From CAYLNK01 sp964384675 (GTDB lineage: Bacteria; Acidobacteriota; Thermoanaerobaculia; UBA5066): 24,854 bases of DNA. Numbering within the stretch: position 1 is the stretch's first letter; the number at the start of each line of letters is the position of its first letter. Below the pieces are notes generated by a model. It was given only the letters and a program-made list of their open reading frames with translations. It did not search any database and had not been told where the DNA came from. The stretch is from the NCBI GenBank assembly GCA_964384675.1, contig CAYLNK010000061.1:1-24854 (forward strand), read 5' to 3'. A program made the position numbers and the translations under genes. Below are positions 14,902-23,092 of the stretch, in pieces.

Positions 14902-17900
14902 GCACCAGGGAGCTGCGTTGCGGCCTCCTTCTTCTCACGAGCCTGGCGGTCGCGATTCCAGCTACAGCGGGGACCCCCATCAACCTTGGGTCCGGGGACG
15001 CGTCGTACTCGGTCCCGCTCTTCACGATCCCCCTCGCCGGAACTCCCTACGCGCCGCCACTCGACTTCAAACTGTCGTACCACTCCCAGGATCCTCTGCG
15101 GCCGACGCTCAGCTACCTGCCAATGGGCCTGGGCTGGACACACTCCTTCAATGAGACTCTCCTGCCGGTGGATCCGATGGGGACACTTCTCTACCACCGG
15201 GGTCCCGAAGGTTGGGACTCCGAGTACATCATGGACGCCGCCGATCATTGGGTGGCGCGCAGTCCCGGGGGGCTCCACGCGACAGTCACACGCACCAACG
15301 CTTCCGGCACGAATGACCTCATCTTCACCATGACGGACGTCGATGGGACGAGGACCATCTTCGGCGCTGATCCGGCGACGGTCACCTACGGCCGATGGCT
15401 GATGACCGAGCCACACTGGTGGGACCATTCGATCCGCGGCACGTATTCGGGATCGGACCTCGTGTCCGTCGTTGACGCGATGGGGCGGGCCGTCACGCTA
15501 GCGTACACGGCTCATGTCCTGACCAGCATTACCCTCCCCGGTGGCGCCGAGTGGCGCTTCAGCTACACGAACGGTCTCTTGAGCGCCATCTCCGATCCGC
15601 TTCACGGAGGGACCGCCTGGAGGAGCTTCGCGTATCAGACCAACTCTCTCGGCGTCCCCCGGCTGCTCACGTTCGCACGGGACGACGACGGGGCGGCGCT
15701 TCAGGCGTTCACGTACGACGCGCTCGATCGAGCGAACGGCGCCTCCAGCGAGGGCGGCAGGGACGCATTGACGGTCCAGTACGACACGCCCACCAGCTCC
15801 AAGACAACCGTGACCCGGACCCAGAGCGCAGGCATCACGCTCGCCACGGTGTACAGCCTGGCGTACCAGGGACGCCGCTGGCTCGTCACGAAGTCGGAGG
15901 GGGGCTGCGCCACCTGCACCTCCGGGGCGGACACCATCACGTACGAGTACTACGGGAGCAACCACCTGCGGAAGCGGACAGTCGGCACCGACCTGAGCGG
16001 CTCGGGCGGCGCGGACGAACGCGTCACGACCGAGTACACCTACAACGCAGACGGCATGGTCCTCACTCGCAAGGAGGCCGTGGGCAAGACGGAAGAGCGC
16101 ACCACGACCTACACGTACGGCCATGTCTCGCCCTGGTCGGGGCCCTGGCCATCGTTCGTAACGCGTGTCGACGAGCCCAGCGTGAAGCCGGGCGAGGTTC
16201 GGTCGACGACGTACTCCTGGGACTCCCTCGAGCGCGTCTTGACCAGTACGGTCTCGGGTTACCTCGGACCGACAGGGTCCCTCGCGACGTACACGACCGT
16301 GACAACGTACGCCGACGATTACCCGCATGACGTCGTCTCCATCGCTGGCCCGCGCACAGGGCAGCTGGAGACAATGACCTACTACCCCAAGGCCGATTCT
16401 GCACTGAACCGTCGCGGTCGTCTCCACACGAGGACCACGACCGTGTCCACGCAACCCGCCGTGACGCTGACGAGCACGTACGACAACTATGACGCATACG
16501 GCACGGCGCTGTCGGTGACTGACCCGAACGACGTCGAGACGCAGCGCGTGACGGACCTGCGCGGCCGAGTGACGTCGATCGTCGAGAAGAAGCCCGCGAG
16601 CGATGCGAACGAACCACCGGACTACACCACCACGTACACCTTCGACTCGCGAGATCGCCTGACGGCAATCCAGCGACCGCTGGGCAACCGCGTGAGCTAT
16701 CGGTACGAGGACGGTACGAACCGCCTCACGGACACCATCCGCCAGAGCGCGAACGGCCTCGAGCAGGAGCGACTCCACGTCACTCTCAATCTACTCGGCG
16801 GCAAGGTCCAGGAAGACGCCCAAGCGTGCACGACGCCCGCGGCGCCCTGCACGACGTGGAGCACGCAGCGCACCGAGTCCTTCGCGTACGACGGCCGAAA
16901 CCGCCTCAGCGGCATCCAGCACCCGACACCGGCCGGCTCGCAGGTTCTCTACGACTATGACAGCCGTGGGAATCTCAGGACGATCCAGGACGAGCGCCAC
17001 ACGAGCCCGAACACCGTCTACACCTACGATCCGCTCAACCGGTTGAAGACGACGACACAGGTCGTAGCGGGACCGGACTACGTGACATCCTACCTGTACG
17101 ACGTACGCGACAACCTCGTGACGGTCACGGATCCGAACTTGAACGAGACGACGTACGCCGTCGACGACTGGGCGCGGGTGCAGAGCCAAGGAAGCCCTGT
17201 TAGCGGGACGACGACGTACGCCTACGATGAAGCCGGCAACATCACGTTGACGACGGCCGCGAACGGAACGCTTACGACGAGGACCTTCGACCTCGCGAAT
17301 AGGGTCACGGGCGCAGTCTCCGCCGGACCCGAACCGGCCCCCGGCCACATCCTCTCCTACCAGTACGATGACGCCACCGCCGGAGCGTACCGTCGGGGCC
17401 GACTCTCCACGATGACGGAACGGGACCAGGCGCACGCGCCGTGGCGACCGACCACATACACGTACGACCGACGCGGACTCCTTCGCGTAGAGGACCGGGA
17501 GATCGCGCAGGGGAACGGGTGGTATCCCGACCCAGCCCACGTGTACCAGACCGGCCACGCGTATGACGCGAATGGGAACCGCACACGGATCGTCTACCCG
17601 TCCGGGCGCGTCGTCGAGTACACCTATGACTTCGCCGATCGCCCCACCGGTGCGGCTGCAACAGCCCCCGTCGCCCGAACGTACGCTTCGGGAGGGATCT
17701 ACAAGGCCTTCGGACCCCTCTTCACGCTGCAGTATGGGAACGGCACAGTCCAGTCTACGGCGTTCGACAGCCGTTATCGCCCCACCCGAAACACCCTCAC
17801 GAAGCCACCCCAGACGCTCGCAGACTACACCTACGGCTCGGACGCCCTCGGCAACATCGAGACGATTACCGACGAGCTCAACGCCGGCTACAACAGGACG

Positions 17901-19163
17901 TTCGGCTACGACGACGTGAATCGCCTCACGACCGCGAACACCGGAGCCTCCCTCTGGGGAACGGGGTTCTATAATTACGACGCCATGGGAAATATCACTT
18001 CCTTCGGCCTCGGCGCAAACCACACCGCCACCTTCACCCTCTTCGGCACGACACCGAAGATCTCGAGTGTGATTGAGAACGGAGTCCAGAGCGCCGTCAC
18101 ATACGACAACGCAGGCAACGACACGAGCAACTACGACGCCGCAGCACATGCGGTCACGGACACGGCGTGGTACGACGGGAGGAACCTCCTCTGGATCGAC
18201 GGGACCGATCCCGCCTGGTCCTCCTACATCTACGACGGCCGCGGAGTCCGCGTGTTCAAGACGAATCACAACAGCACAACCAACGTCACAACGACGACCG
18301 ACTACGTCTACTCGCCCGAACTGCACCTCCTCAACACCGTCGGCTCCACGTGGACACGTGTCATCTTCCCACCGCCACCGGAGACCACCATCCTCTCCAC
18401 ATCCACGGAGGAGTTCATCTGGCTTGGAGACCGGCCAATAGCACAGGAACAGGAGTGGACCTCCGGAAAGGGGCAGGGCTCCTCAACATCCTGGATGTTC
18501 ACCGACCACCTCGGGACGCCCACGATCACTACTGGCGCGAACGGCGTCATTGAATCACAGACCGAATACGAGCCATACGGAACCGTGGCAGCAAACCGAG
18601 TCGGAAGTTCGCCGACGCTCCGACTCCCAGGGCAAGAGAGCGACGGCTACAACATCTTCAGGTGGTACAGGTCAAACTGGGGGCGATACTCCCAGCCGGA
18701 TCCCATCGGGCATGAGGGCGGGGTCAATCTCTTTAGCTATGTTAGTGGCCGACCGACCGTCGCGGCAGATCCGCGGGCTCTGGCACCCTGTGGCCAGCCT
18801 CCCAAGCATGAGGATTTCAAAGACTGCCACGTCTACTGCGGCGCCGCGCACGCTTGGCAGCTGTGCAACCTCCACAATAACCTGCAGTACGGTACTGGAG
18901 CGGGGCTGGCGGTCGCTGCAGGCATCGGCATTGTCGCCTGGCGACATGGGGGACCCGTGGGACCCGTGGCGGGTTGTCTTGCGGCTGGGGGAACGTTGGT
19001 TCTAGGGTTGGGCGCGCACTATGCGGTCGAGAAGTACGGGCTCTCGATGTTCCAAATCCAAGAAGGTCTCTGCCATCAATCGTGCGATGTCAACGCGTGC
19101 GCAATGCCTGCTGGCCCTGGCGGGCCCCTATCCGGAGCCTGCTCTCAGCCTCCGCTTCTTTGA
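14898..19163 (+). CDS. Secreted RHS/YD-repeat protein with variable C-terminal tip
   Basis: 1421 aa from GTG 14898, with GGAGG 6 bases upstream. A Sec signal peptide (LRCGLLLLTSLAVAIPATAG) leads to a DUF6531-like entry (SGDASYSVPLF, GLGWTHSFNE), then about 25 YD repeats (for example YDSRGNLRTI, YDEAGNITL, YDANGNRTRI) that should build the RHS beta-cocoon shell. The RHS core end is seen at DHLGTPTITT, WGRYSQPDPIGHEGGVNLFSYV and DPRAL (1291-1295), where many RHS proteins release their tip. The 126-residue tip is Cys-containing with a Gly/Ala-rich hydrophobic stretch (about 1333-1377) and no known toxin domain. With no PAAR or VgrG part, a wall-associated or secreted RHS is more likely than a type VI effector. 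It lies in a lower-GC island. Confidence 0.93.
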   Translation: MSTRELRCGLLLLTSLAVAIPATAGTPINLGSGDASYSVPLFTIPLAGTPYAPPLDFKLSYHSQDPLRPTLSYLPMGLGWTHSFNETLLPVDPMGTLLYHRGPEGWDSEYIMDAADHWVARSPGGLHATVTRTNASGTNDLIFTMTDVDGTRTIFGADPATVTYGRWLMTEPHWWDHSIRGTYSGSDLVSVVDAMGRAVTLAYTAHVLTSITLPGGAEWRFSYTNGLLSAISDPLHGGTAWRSFAYQTNSLGVPRLLTFARDDDGAALQAFTYDALDRANGASSEGGRDALTVQYDTPTSSKTTVTRTQSAGITLATVYSLAYQGRRWLVTKSEGGCATCTSGADTITYEYYGSNHLRKRTVGTDLSGSGGADERVTTEYTYNADGMVLTRKEAVGKTEERTTTYTYGHVSPWSGPWPSFVTRVDEPSVKPGEVRSTTYSWDSLERVLTSTVSGYLGPTGSLATYTTVTTYADDYPHDVVSIAGPRTGQLETMTYYPKADSALNRRGRLHTRTTTVSTQPAVTLTSTYDNYDAYGTALSVTDPNDVETQRVTDLRGRVTSIVEKKPASDANEPPDYTTTYTFDSRDRLTAIQRPLGNRVSYRYEDGTNRLTDTIRQSANGLEQERLHVTLNLLGGKVQEDAQACTTPAAPCTTWSTQRTESFAYDGRNRLSGIQHPTPAGSQVLYDYDSRGNLRTIQDERHTSPNTVYTYDPLNRLKTTTQVVAGPDYVTSYLYDVRDNLVTVTDPNLNETTYAVDDWARVQSQGSPVSGTTTYAYDEAGNITLTTAANGTLTTRTFDLANRVTGAVSAGPEPAPGHILSYQYDDATAGAYRRGRLSTMTERDQAHAPWRPTTYTYDRRGLLRVEDREIAQGNGWYPDPAHVYQTGHAYDANGNRTRIVYPSGRVVEYTYDFADRPTGAAATAPVARTYASGGIYKAFGPLFTLQYGNGTVQSTAFDSRYRPTRNTLTKPPQTLADYTYGSDALGNIETITDELNAGYNRTFGYDDVNRLTTANTGASLWGTGFYNYDAMGNITSFGLGANHTATFTLFGTTPKISSVIENGVQSAVTYDNAGNDTSNYDAAAHAVTDTAWYDGRNLLWIDGTDPAWSSYIYDGRGVRVFKTNHNSTTNVTTTTDYVYSPELHLLNTVGSTWTRVIFPPPPETTILSTSTEEFIWLGDRPIAQEQEWTSGKGQGSSTSWMFTDHLGTPTITTGANGVIESQTEYEPYGTVAANRVGSSPTLRLPGQESDGYNIFRWYRSNWGRYSQPDPIGHEGGVNLFSYVSGRPTVAADPRALAPCGQPPKHEDFKDCHVYCGAAHAWQLCNLHNNLQYGTGAGLAVAAGIGIVAWRHGGPVGPVAGCLAAGGTLVLGLGAHYAVEKYGLSMFQIQEGLCHQSCDVNACAMPAGPGGPLSGACSQPPLL

Positions 19164-19174
19164 GGGAGGGGACG

Positions 19175-19468
19175 ATGAGCCTTGCGACTCAGGCATTCCG
19201 AAGTGCTCTGCGCGCTACATTTCATGGGCTGCTGCCCTGGCTTGTCGTAGCCATTGGCGTGGCAGGTGGATACGTCGGTTGTTGTAGGCCTGAGCTTGAG
19301 ATGAAGCGTACTGATCCTGAGGCTTGGCAGCTGTATTGGGGAGCCTTCCCGTTCTCCACGCCGACTAGGTGCGTCTTGACGTGCGTCGCGTGGGGGGTGG
19401 CGTGTTTGATCCCAATGTTCGTGGCGATGTTCGTCACAGAAGCCGTGAGGCTGCGTGACCGACGATAG
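19175..19468 (+). CDS. Small two-helix membrane protein, candidate immunity partner of the RHS tip
   Basis: 97 aa. The ATG lies 11 bases after the RHS stop and is preceded by GGGAGGGG. Two hydrophobic helices are clear (about 19-37, LLPWLVVAIGVAGGYVGCC, and 66-88, CVLTCVAWGVACLIPMFVAMFV) with a polar 28-residue link; basic ends (VRLRDRR) suggest both termini face the cytoplasm. No family is recognised. Its place directly behind a polymorphic RHS tip is where immunity genes normally sit, and membrane immunity proteins are usual against toxins acting at the membrane or periplasm. The hydrophobic character of the tip fits this. That role is inferred from position and topology only. Confidence 0.7.
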   Translation: MSLATQAFRSALRATFHGLLPWLVVAIGVAGGYVGCCRPELEMKRTDPEAWQLYWGAFPFSTPTRCVLTCVAWGVACLIPMFVAMFVTEAVRLRDRR

Positions 19469-19651
19469 TGACGTGTCGGGTCAGAGCCTGTGAAGAAATG
19501 GCTTCGCCTTGACGGCCGGGGCCCGAGACACAACTTTAGGTATGCACGATACAGATGGAGCGCAGCCTACGGACCGGGCGAGTGCCCGTGTCTTGGAAGC
19601 AGAGAGGCAGCAGGAAGAGTTGAGGGAGTCTCACCTCGACAGTGATCGACC

Positions 19652-19670
19652 GGGGTCGTAATTTTCTACT
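19652..19670. repeat. Degenerate half of the 1952-2010 palindrome
   Basis: GGGGTC, then GTA, then ATTTTCTACT reproduces the two ends of the palindrome arm with an internal deletion of about 8 bases. There is no matching second arm. It lies at the right edge of the low-GC island. It is short, so chance cannot be excluded. Confidence 0.4.
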
Positions 19671-19897
19671 ATGTTACTTGACGCTTGAGCGCTGGGTAGA
19701 GCACGAGTCAGTTCCGAAGGCCGTCGGGGGAGAGCCCGAGAGGGGCACCCCCGGCGGCTGCGTCGCGCGGGAAGAAGGTGTGCGGGCGCGCGCCGCGCGT
19801 TCGCTACGCCTCCCGGCCCAGACGTCCCGGCCGAGTGCTGCGCCAGGCCGGAGTTGAGCGGGGCCGCCCTGCAAGGTCCGCGGCGGCCGAATCCCCC

Positions 19898-20132
19898 GAC
19901 GCTGGAGCCGGGAAGGGGGGTGGGCCCGCAGCGACCCTCGAGCACGCGCGGGGACCCGCTCGCGCGCGCCGGGAGGTCGCGGGATCAGGGATCGCGATGT
20001 TTGAGCCCCCGGGGCCAGGTGGACGATTCCGGTTGACGTGCCGGCGCGGGCCCCGAGGGGCGAGTTTTTCCCCGAGAATTTGCTGCCGGCGCCGGAAATC
20101 TGTGGCGAATTCTCGGGGAAAACGGCGATCCC
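19898..20132 (-). repeat. Structured dispersed repeat, copy B (inverted relative to copy A)
   Basis: Reverse-complement partner of 13446-13699, with the same 28-nt (20049-20076) and 17-nt (20002-20018) blocks. The inner hairpin pairs 20066-20083 with 20105-20122 over 18 bp, with one G-T pair. One base pair in the stem differs from copy A on both sides (G-C in A, A-T in B), which keeps the stem. An outer stem is kept in place with new sequence: GGGATCGC at 19988-19995 pairs with 20125-20132. Edges are approximate. Confidence 0.8.
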
Positions 20133-20231
20133 CCGCGTCCGAAGCGCCGCACGCGTTGCGGGTCGCGCGCGCGCAGCGGGTCGCGAGGAGCCCATCCCCT
20201 TTCCCGGCGGATCGAAGGACGAAACGGCGCT

Positions 20232-21704
20232 CTACTCGGGAACGGGAACGGGAACGGGCCCGGCTTCTGACGCGGCCACGGGCACAGGAGTCGGAGCGGC
20301 CGCGGGTCTTCCCCCGACGTACCCCGCCTCCAGCGCCTCCACGAGCAGCCGCGCCACGCGATCGGAGCCGGTCTTCGTCGTGTGCGTGAAGTCCCCCGTC
20401 ACGAGCCGCGGCTCGGCGTCGTACCAGCGGGCCATCGTCCCCGGCCCTCCCACCGCCGCGAAGGTGTCGAAGAAGGCGCAGCCATTGTCGCGAGCCACCT
20501 TCCGCTGCGCCTCGACGATCTCGGGGATCTTCGGCATCGTCACGATCGCGCCGCTCTCGTCGCGCATGCCGCGGTCCATCGGCGCCATGACCAGGATGGA
20601 GGCTTGCGGCAGCGCTCGCTTCACGCGGGCGATGATCTCGCCGTACTCCCTCTCGTAGCGCGGGCCGGGGATGCCCCAGTAGCCGCTCTCGTTCGTGCCG
20701 TAGCCGAGGATCACGAGGTCGCTCTGCCGCTGCGCGAGCGCCTCTTCCCACGCGCCGGCGTCCAGGAGCGACAGGAAGTGCACCGACGCGCCGTTGGCAC
20801 CGAGCGCGTCGTAGACGATGCCGGGGCCCGAGCGCTCCAGGACGACGCCGTAGAGCGTCACCTCGCCGTCGCCCTTCGTCTGGATCGAGACCTCGTGCTT
20901 CCCCTCCTCCACGTCGATCGACTCCACCGCGGACGAGCGCGCGTCGGCGGCCGTCGAGACCTCGTGGGGCGGTCCGTCGTCCACGGTGATCAGGAAGCGG
21001 CCTCCGCCGGGGCGCTTTCCGTACGACACCTGCATCCGGCTGAATCGCCCCTCCGTCTCGATGCTCGTCGTCGCCTTGCCGCTGCCGCTCGAGAACGCGA
21101 CGCCGGAGAGCCCGAGTCGCCCGCCGTTCCCGTTCCCGAAGAGGGGCGACAGCTTGCGCCAGCCGCCGTCCTTCAGCGAGACGCCGAGGTGGCCGTACCA
21201 GCCCCACGGGCGGCCGGGCAGGAGGAAGCCGTGGCCGGCGTCGCCGAAGCGGTCCTGGAGCCTCTTCCTCGCCTCGCCGGAGATCAGATCGCCGGTGAGC
21301 GGGGAGTCGCCGAAGTGGCTGATGCGTGTGATGGCGCCCGCGACGCCCTGTCGTGTCCGGTCGAGCTTCTCGTAGAACGTCGCCAGTGCTTCGACACCCT
21401 CGATGTCGGTGCCAGGGCCGGCGGGCGCGGCGTGGCCGCGGGGCCTCGGCGCGGGGACGCGCTCCTTCAGCTCGGGCAGCGTGCGCCGGACGACGCGAGC
21501 CCGTCGCCGCTCCGGGATCGACAGCTCCTCCGTCGTCCACTGGACGACGGGGACGCGCGGGGCGAACGCCTTCTCGAGAGAGCCCGGCCGGATCACCTCG
21601 AAGCGCGCGAGCGCCGGGACGACGTACGGGAGCGCGAAGCCGAAGGCGAGCGCTGCCAGCGTCGTCGCGACCTTCCCGGGCCTCGTCTCGACGCGCGCCG
21701 ACAT
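20232..21704 (-). CDS. Membrane-anchored SGNH/GDSL hydrolase-fold protein (probable glycan O-acyltransferase partner)
   Basis: 490 aa. The ATG at 21704 shares one base with the stop of the MBOAT gene (TGATG), so the two are coupled. An N-terminal helix (about 13-33) anchors it, with the catalytic domain outside. The SGNH triad is visible: Ser134 in ISHFGDSPLTGD, Asn338 in GYGTNESG, and Asp438/His441 in DFTH. Paired with an MBOAT, such proteins (AlgJ/AlgX- or PatB-like) move an acyl group delivered by the MBOAT onto a sugar. It shares blocks with the 453-aa paralogue upstream (QDRFGDAGHGFLLPGRPW). The C-terminus is a low-complexity Pro/Val tail (PVPVPVPE) encoded by a GGGAAC-type tandem repeat. 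Repeat copy B lies about 100 bp beyond its stop. Confidence 0.88.
   Translation of the reverse strand: MSARVETRPGKVATTLAALAFGFALPYVVPALARFEVIRPGSLEKAFAPRVPVVQWTTEELSIPERRRARVVRRTLPELKERVPAPRPRGHAAPAGPGTDIEGVEALATFYEKLDRTRQGVAGAITRISHFGDSPLTGDLISGEARKRLQDRFGDAGHGFLLPGRPWGWYGHLGVSLKDGGWRKLSPLFGNGNGGRLGLSGVAFSSGSGKATTSIETEGRFSRMQVSYGKRPGGGRFLITVDDGPPHEVSTAADARSSAVESIDVEEGKHEVSIQTKGDGEVTLYGVVLERSGPGIVYDALGANGASVHFLSLLDAGAWEEALAQRQSDLVILGYGTNESGYWGIPGPRYEREYGEIIARVKRALPQASILVMAPMDRGMRDESGAIVTMPKIPEIVEAQRKVARDNGCAFFDTFAAVGGPGTMARWYDAEPRLVTGDFTHTTKTGSDRVARLLVEALEAGYVGGRPAAAPTPVPVAASEAGPVPVPVPE
20238..20258. repeat. Hexamer tandem repeat at the 3' end of the SGNH gene
   Basis: GGGAAC is repeated three and a half times and encodes the Val-Pro dipeptide tail of the SGNH protein on the minus strand. 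Such runs can change copy number by slippage, altering only tail length in steps of two residues. Confidence 0.75.
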
Positions 21705-23092
21705 CAGAACGCGAAGTAGATGAACGGCGCGACGGCCGAGCCGGCGGCCGCGCGCACGGCCGCGGCGGTGGCGAGGACGAGCACGGCCTGCGCGAGCGAG
21801 GGGAGCGCGACGAAGCGCGACTCCGCCTTGCGGAACCACCCCTCCGGCAGGACCTGCGCCACGAGGACGACGAGGATCGCGAGGACGGCGGCCGGCGGAA
21901 CGTTGCCCAGGCCGGGGCGCCGGTCGAGAAGGACGCGGAACACGTCGAGCGCCTGGCTCACGCTCGGGGCGCGGAAGAAGACCCAGGAGGCCGCCACGAA
22001 GTGGAACGTGGCGAGGCCTCCCAGGGCGGCGCGCCACGCGGGCTTCGGCTTCCGCCCGCGGGCCGGCGGCGTGACGGAGCGGAGGAACGCGAGCCCGACG
22101 CCGTGCATCAGGCCCCAGATGGCGAACGTCCACGAGGCGCCGTGCCAGAGCCCGCCGAGCGTGAACGTGACGACGAGGTTCAGGTACGGGAAGACCGTGC
22201 CCGGACGCTTGCCCGGCAGCGAGAAGAAGAGGTAGTCGCGCAGCCAGGTGGAGAACGAGATGTGCCAGCGGCGCCAGAACTCCGTCAGGTCCTGGGACCG
22301 GTACGGGGCGTTGAAGTTGTCTTTCAAGGAGAAGCCGAGGAGCAGCGCGGAGCCGATCGCGATGTCGCTGTAGCCGGAGAAGTCGCAGTAGATCTGGACC
22401 GCGTAGGCGTAGATCCCGGCGAGCACCTCGGCGGACGAGTAGAGGCCGGGCAGGTCGAAGACCCGGTTCACCAGGTTCACCGCCAGCCAGTCGGCGATCA
22501 GATCCTTCTTCACGAAGCCGAGGGCGATCAGGAAAAGCCCGCGCCCGACGTGCTCCGGCAGGAGCGGGGCCGGGCCCCGCTCGAGCTGCGGGACCAGCGT
22601 CTCGGCTCGCGTGATGGGGCCGGCGAGGAGCGTCGGGAAGAAGCTGACGAAGGCCACGTACCGTGCAAGCGAGCCGACCGGCTTCTGGTCGCCGCGGTAG
22701 ACGTCGATCACGTAGCCGAGGGACTGGAACGTGTAGAACGAGATGCCGGCCGCGAAGACGATCCGGAGCGGCGCCGCGGCCCCGAGCGTGGACGTCACCA
22801 GCGTCCCGTACTTGAAGACGGCCAGGAGCCCGAGGTCGAAGACCAGCGACGTGGTCACGAGGAGGCGGCGAGGGCCCTGCCGGGTCGTCCGTCCCAGCGC
22901 CTCACCGACGGAATAGTCGACGGCGGCGGTGAGGAGGAGCGGCGCGCAGTACCACGGGTTCCACGATGCGTAGAACGCCAGCGAGAGGAGCGCGAGGACG
23001 CCCAGCCACGCGCGCCCCACGGCGCCGCTCACCCTCACCAGGAGGACGGCGACGGCGAGGAAGACGAGGTACGGCGTTTCGTTCAGGCTCAT
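21704..23092 (-). CDS. MBOAT family O-acyltransferase (AlgI/DltB-like)
   Basis: 462 aa, many-helix inner-membrane enzyme of the membrane-bound O-acyltransferase family. The hallmarks are present: the FPTLLAGPITR motif (152-162), FSGYSDIAIG (238-247), EFWRRWHISFSTWLRDY (271-287) with conserved His277, and catalytic His317 in GLWHGASWTFAIWG. It should pass acyl groups, usually acetyl, from a cytoplasmic donor across the membrane to the SGNH partners for glycan O-acylation, as in alginate acetylation; the actual glycan is not shown by the sequence. Its ATG overlaps the TGA of the upstream SGNH gene by 4 bases, and its stop shares a base with the start of the next SGNH gene, so all are translated as a unit. 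Confidence 0.95.
   Translation of the reverse strand: MSLNETPYLVFLAVAVLLVRVSGAVGRAWLGVLALLSLAFYASWNPWYCAPLLLTAAVDYSVGEALGRTTRQGPRRLLVTTSLVFDLGLLAVFKYGTLVTSTLGAAAPLRIVFAAGISFYTFQSLGYVIDVYRGDQKPVGSLARYVAFVSFFPTLLAGPITRAETLVPQLERGPAPLLPEHVGRGLFLIALGFVKKDLIADWLAVNLVNRVFDLPGLYSSAEVLAGIYAYAVQIYCDFSGYSDIAIGSALLLGFSLKDNFNAPYRSQDLTEFWRRWHISFSTWLRDYLFFSLPGKRPGTVFPYLNLVVTFTLGGLWHGASWTFAIWGLMHGVGLAFLRSVTPPARGRKPKPAWRAALGGLATFHFVAASWVFFRAPSVSQALDVFRVLLDRRPGLGNVPPAAVLAILVVLVAQVLPEGWFRKAESRFVALPSLAQAVLVLATAAAVRAAAGSAVAPFIYFAF

Larger units (their letters stand above)
19469..20231. other. 763-bp non-coding stretch closing the island
   Basis: No supported gene lies between the small membrane protein and the SGNH gene. 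The left part (to about 19700) is lower in GC, with a 39-codon open frame (19542-19661) that has no ribosome binding site, and a degenerate half of the 1952-2010 palindrome at 19652-19670. From about 19720 the DNA returns to high GC. The right part holds repeat copy B (19898-20132). The open frames crossing it on the minus strand have no protein character. Confidence 0.6.

Noticed and set aside
14898..19163. Type VI secretion RHS effector
   Set aside because: The protein starts with a Sec signal peptide and has no PAAR domain; no VgrG or EagR gene is nearby.
19542..19661. 39-codon open frame of charged residues after the small membrane protein
   Set aside because: No Shine-Dalgarno sequence and no homology I can recognise; its stop comes from a repeat remnant.
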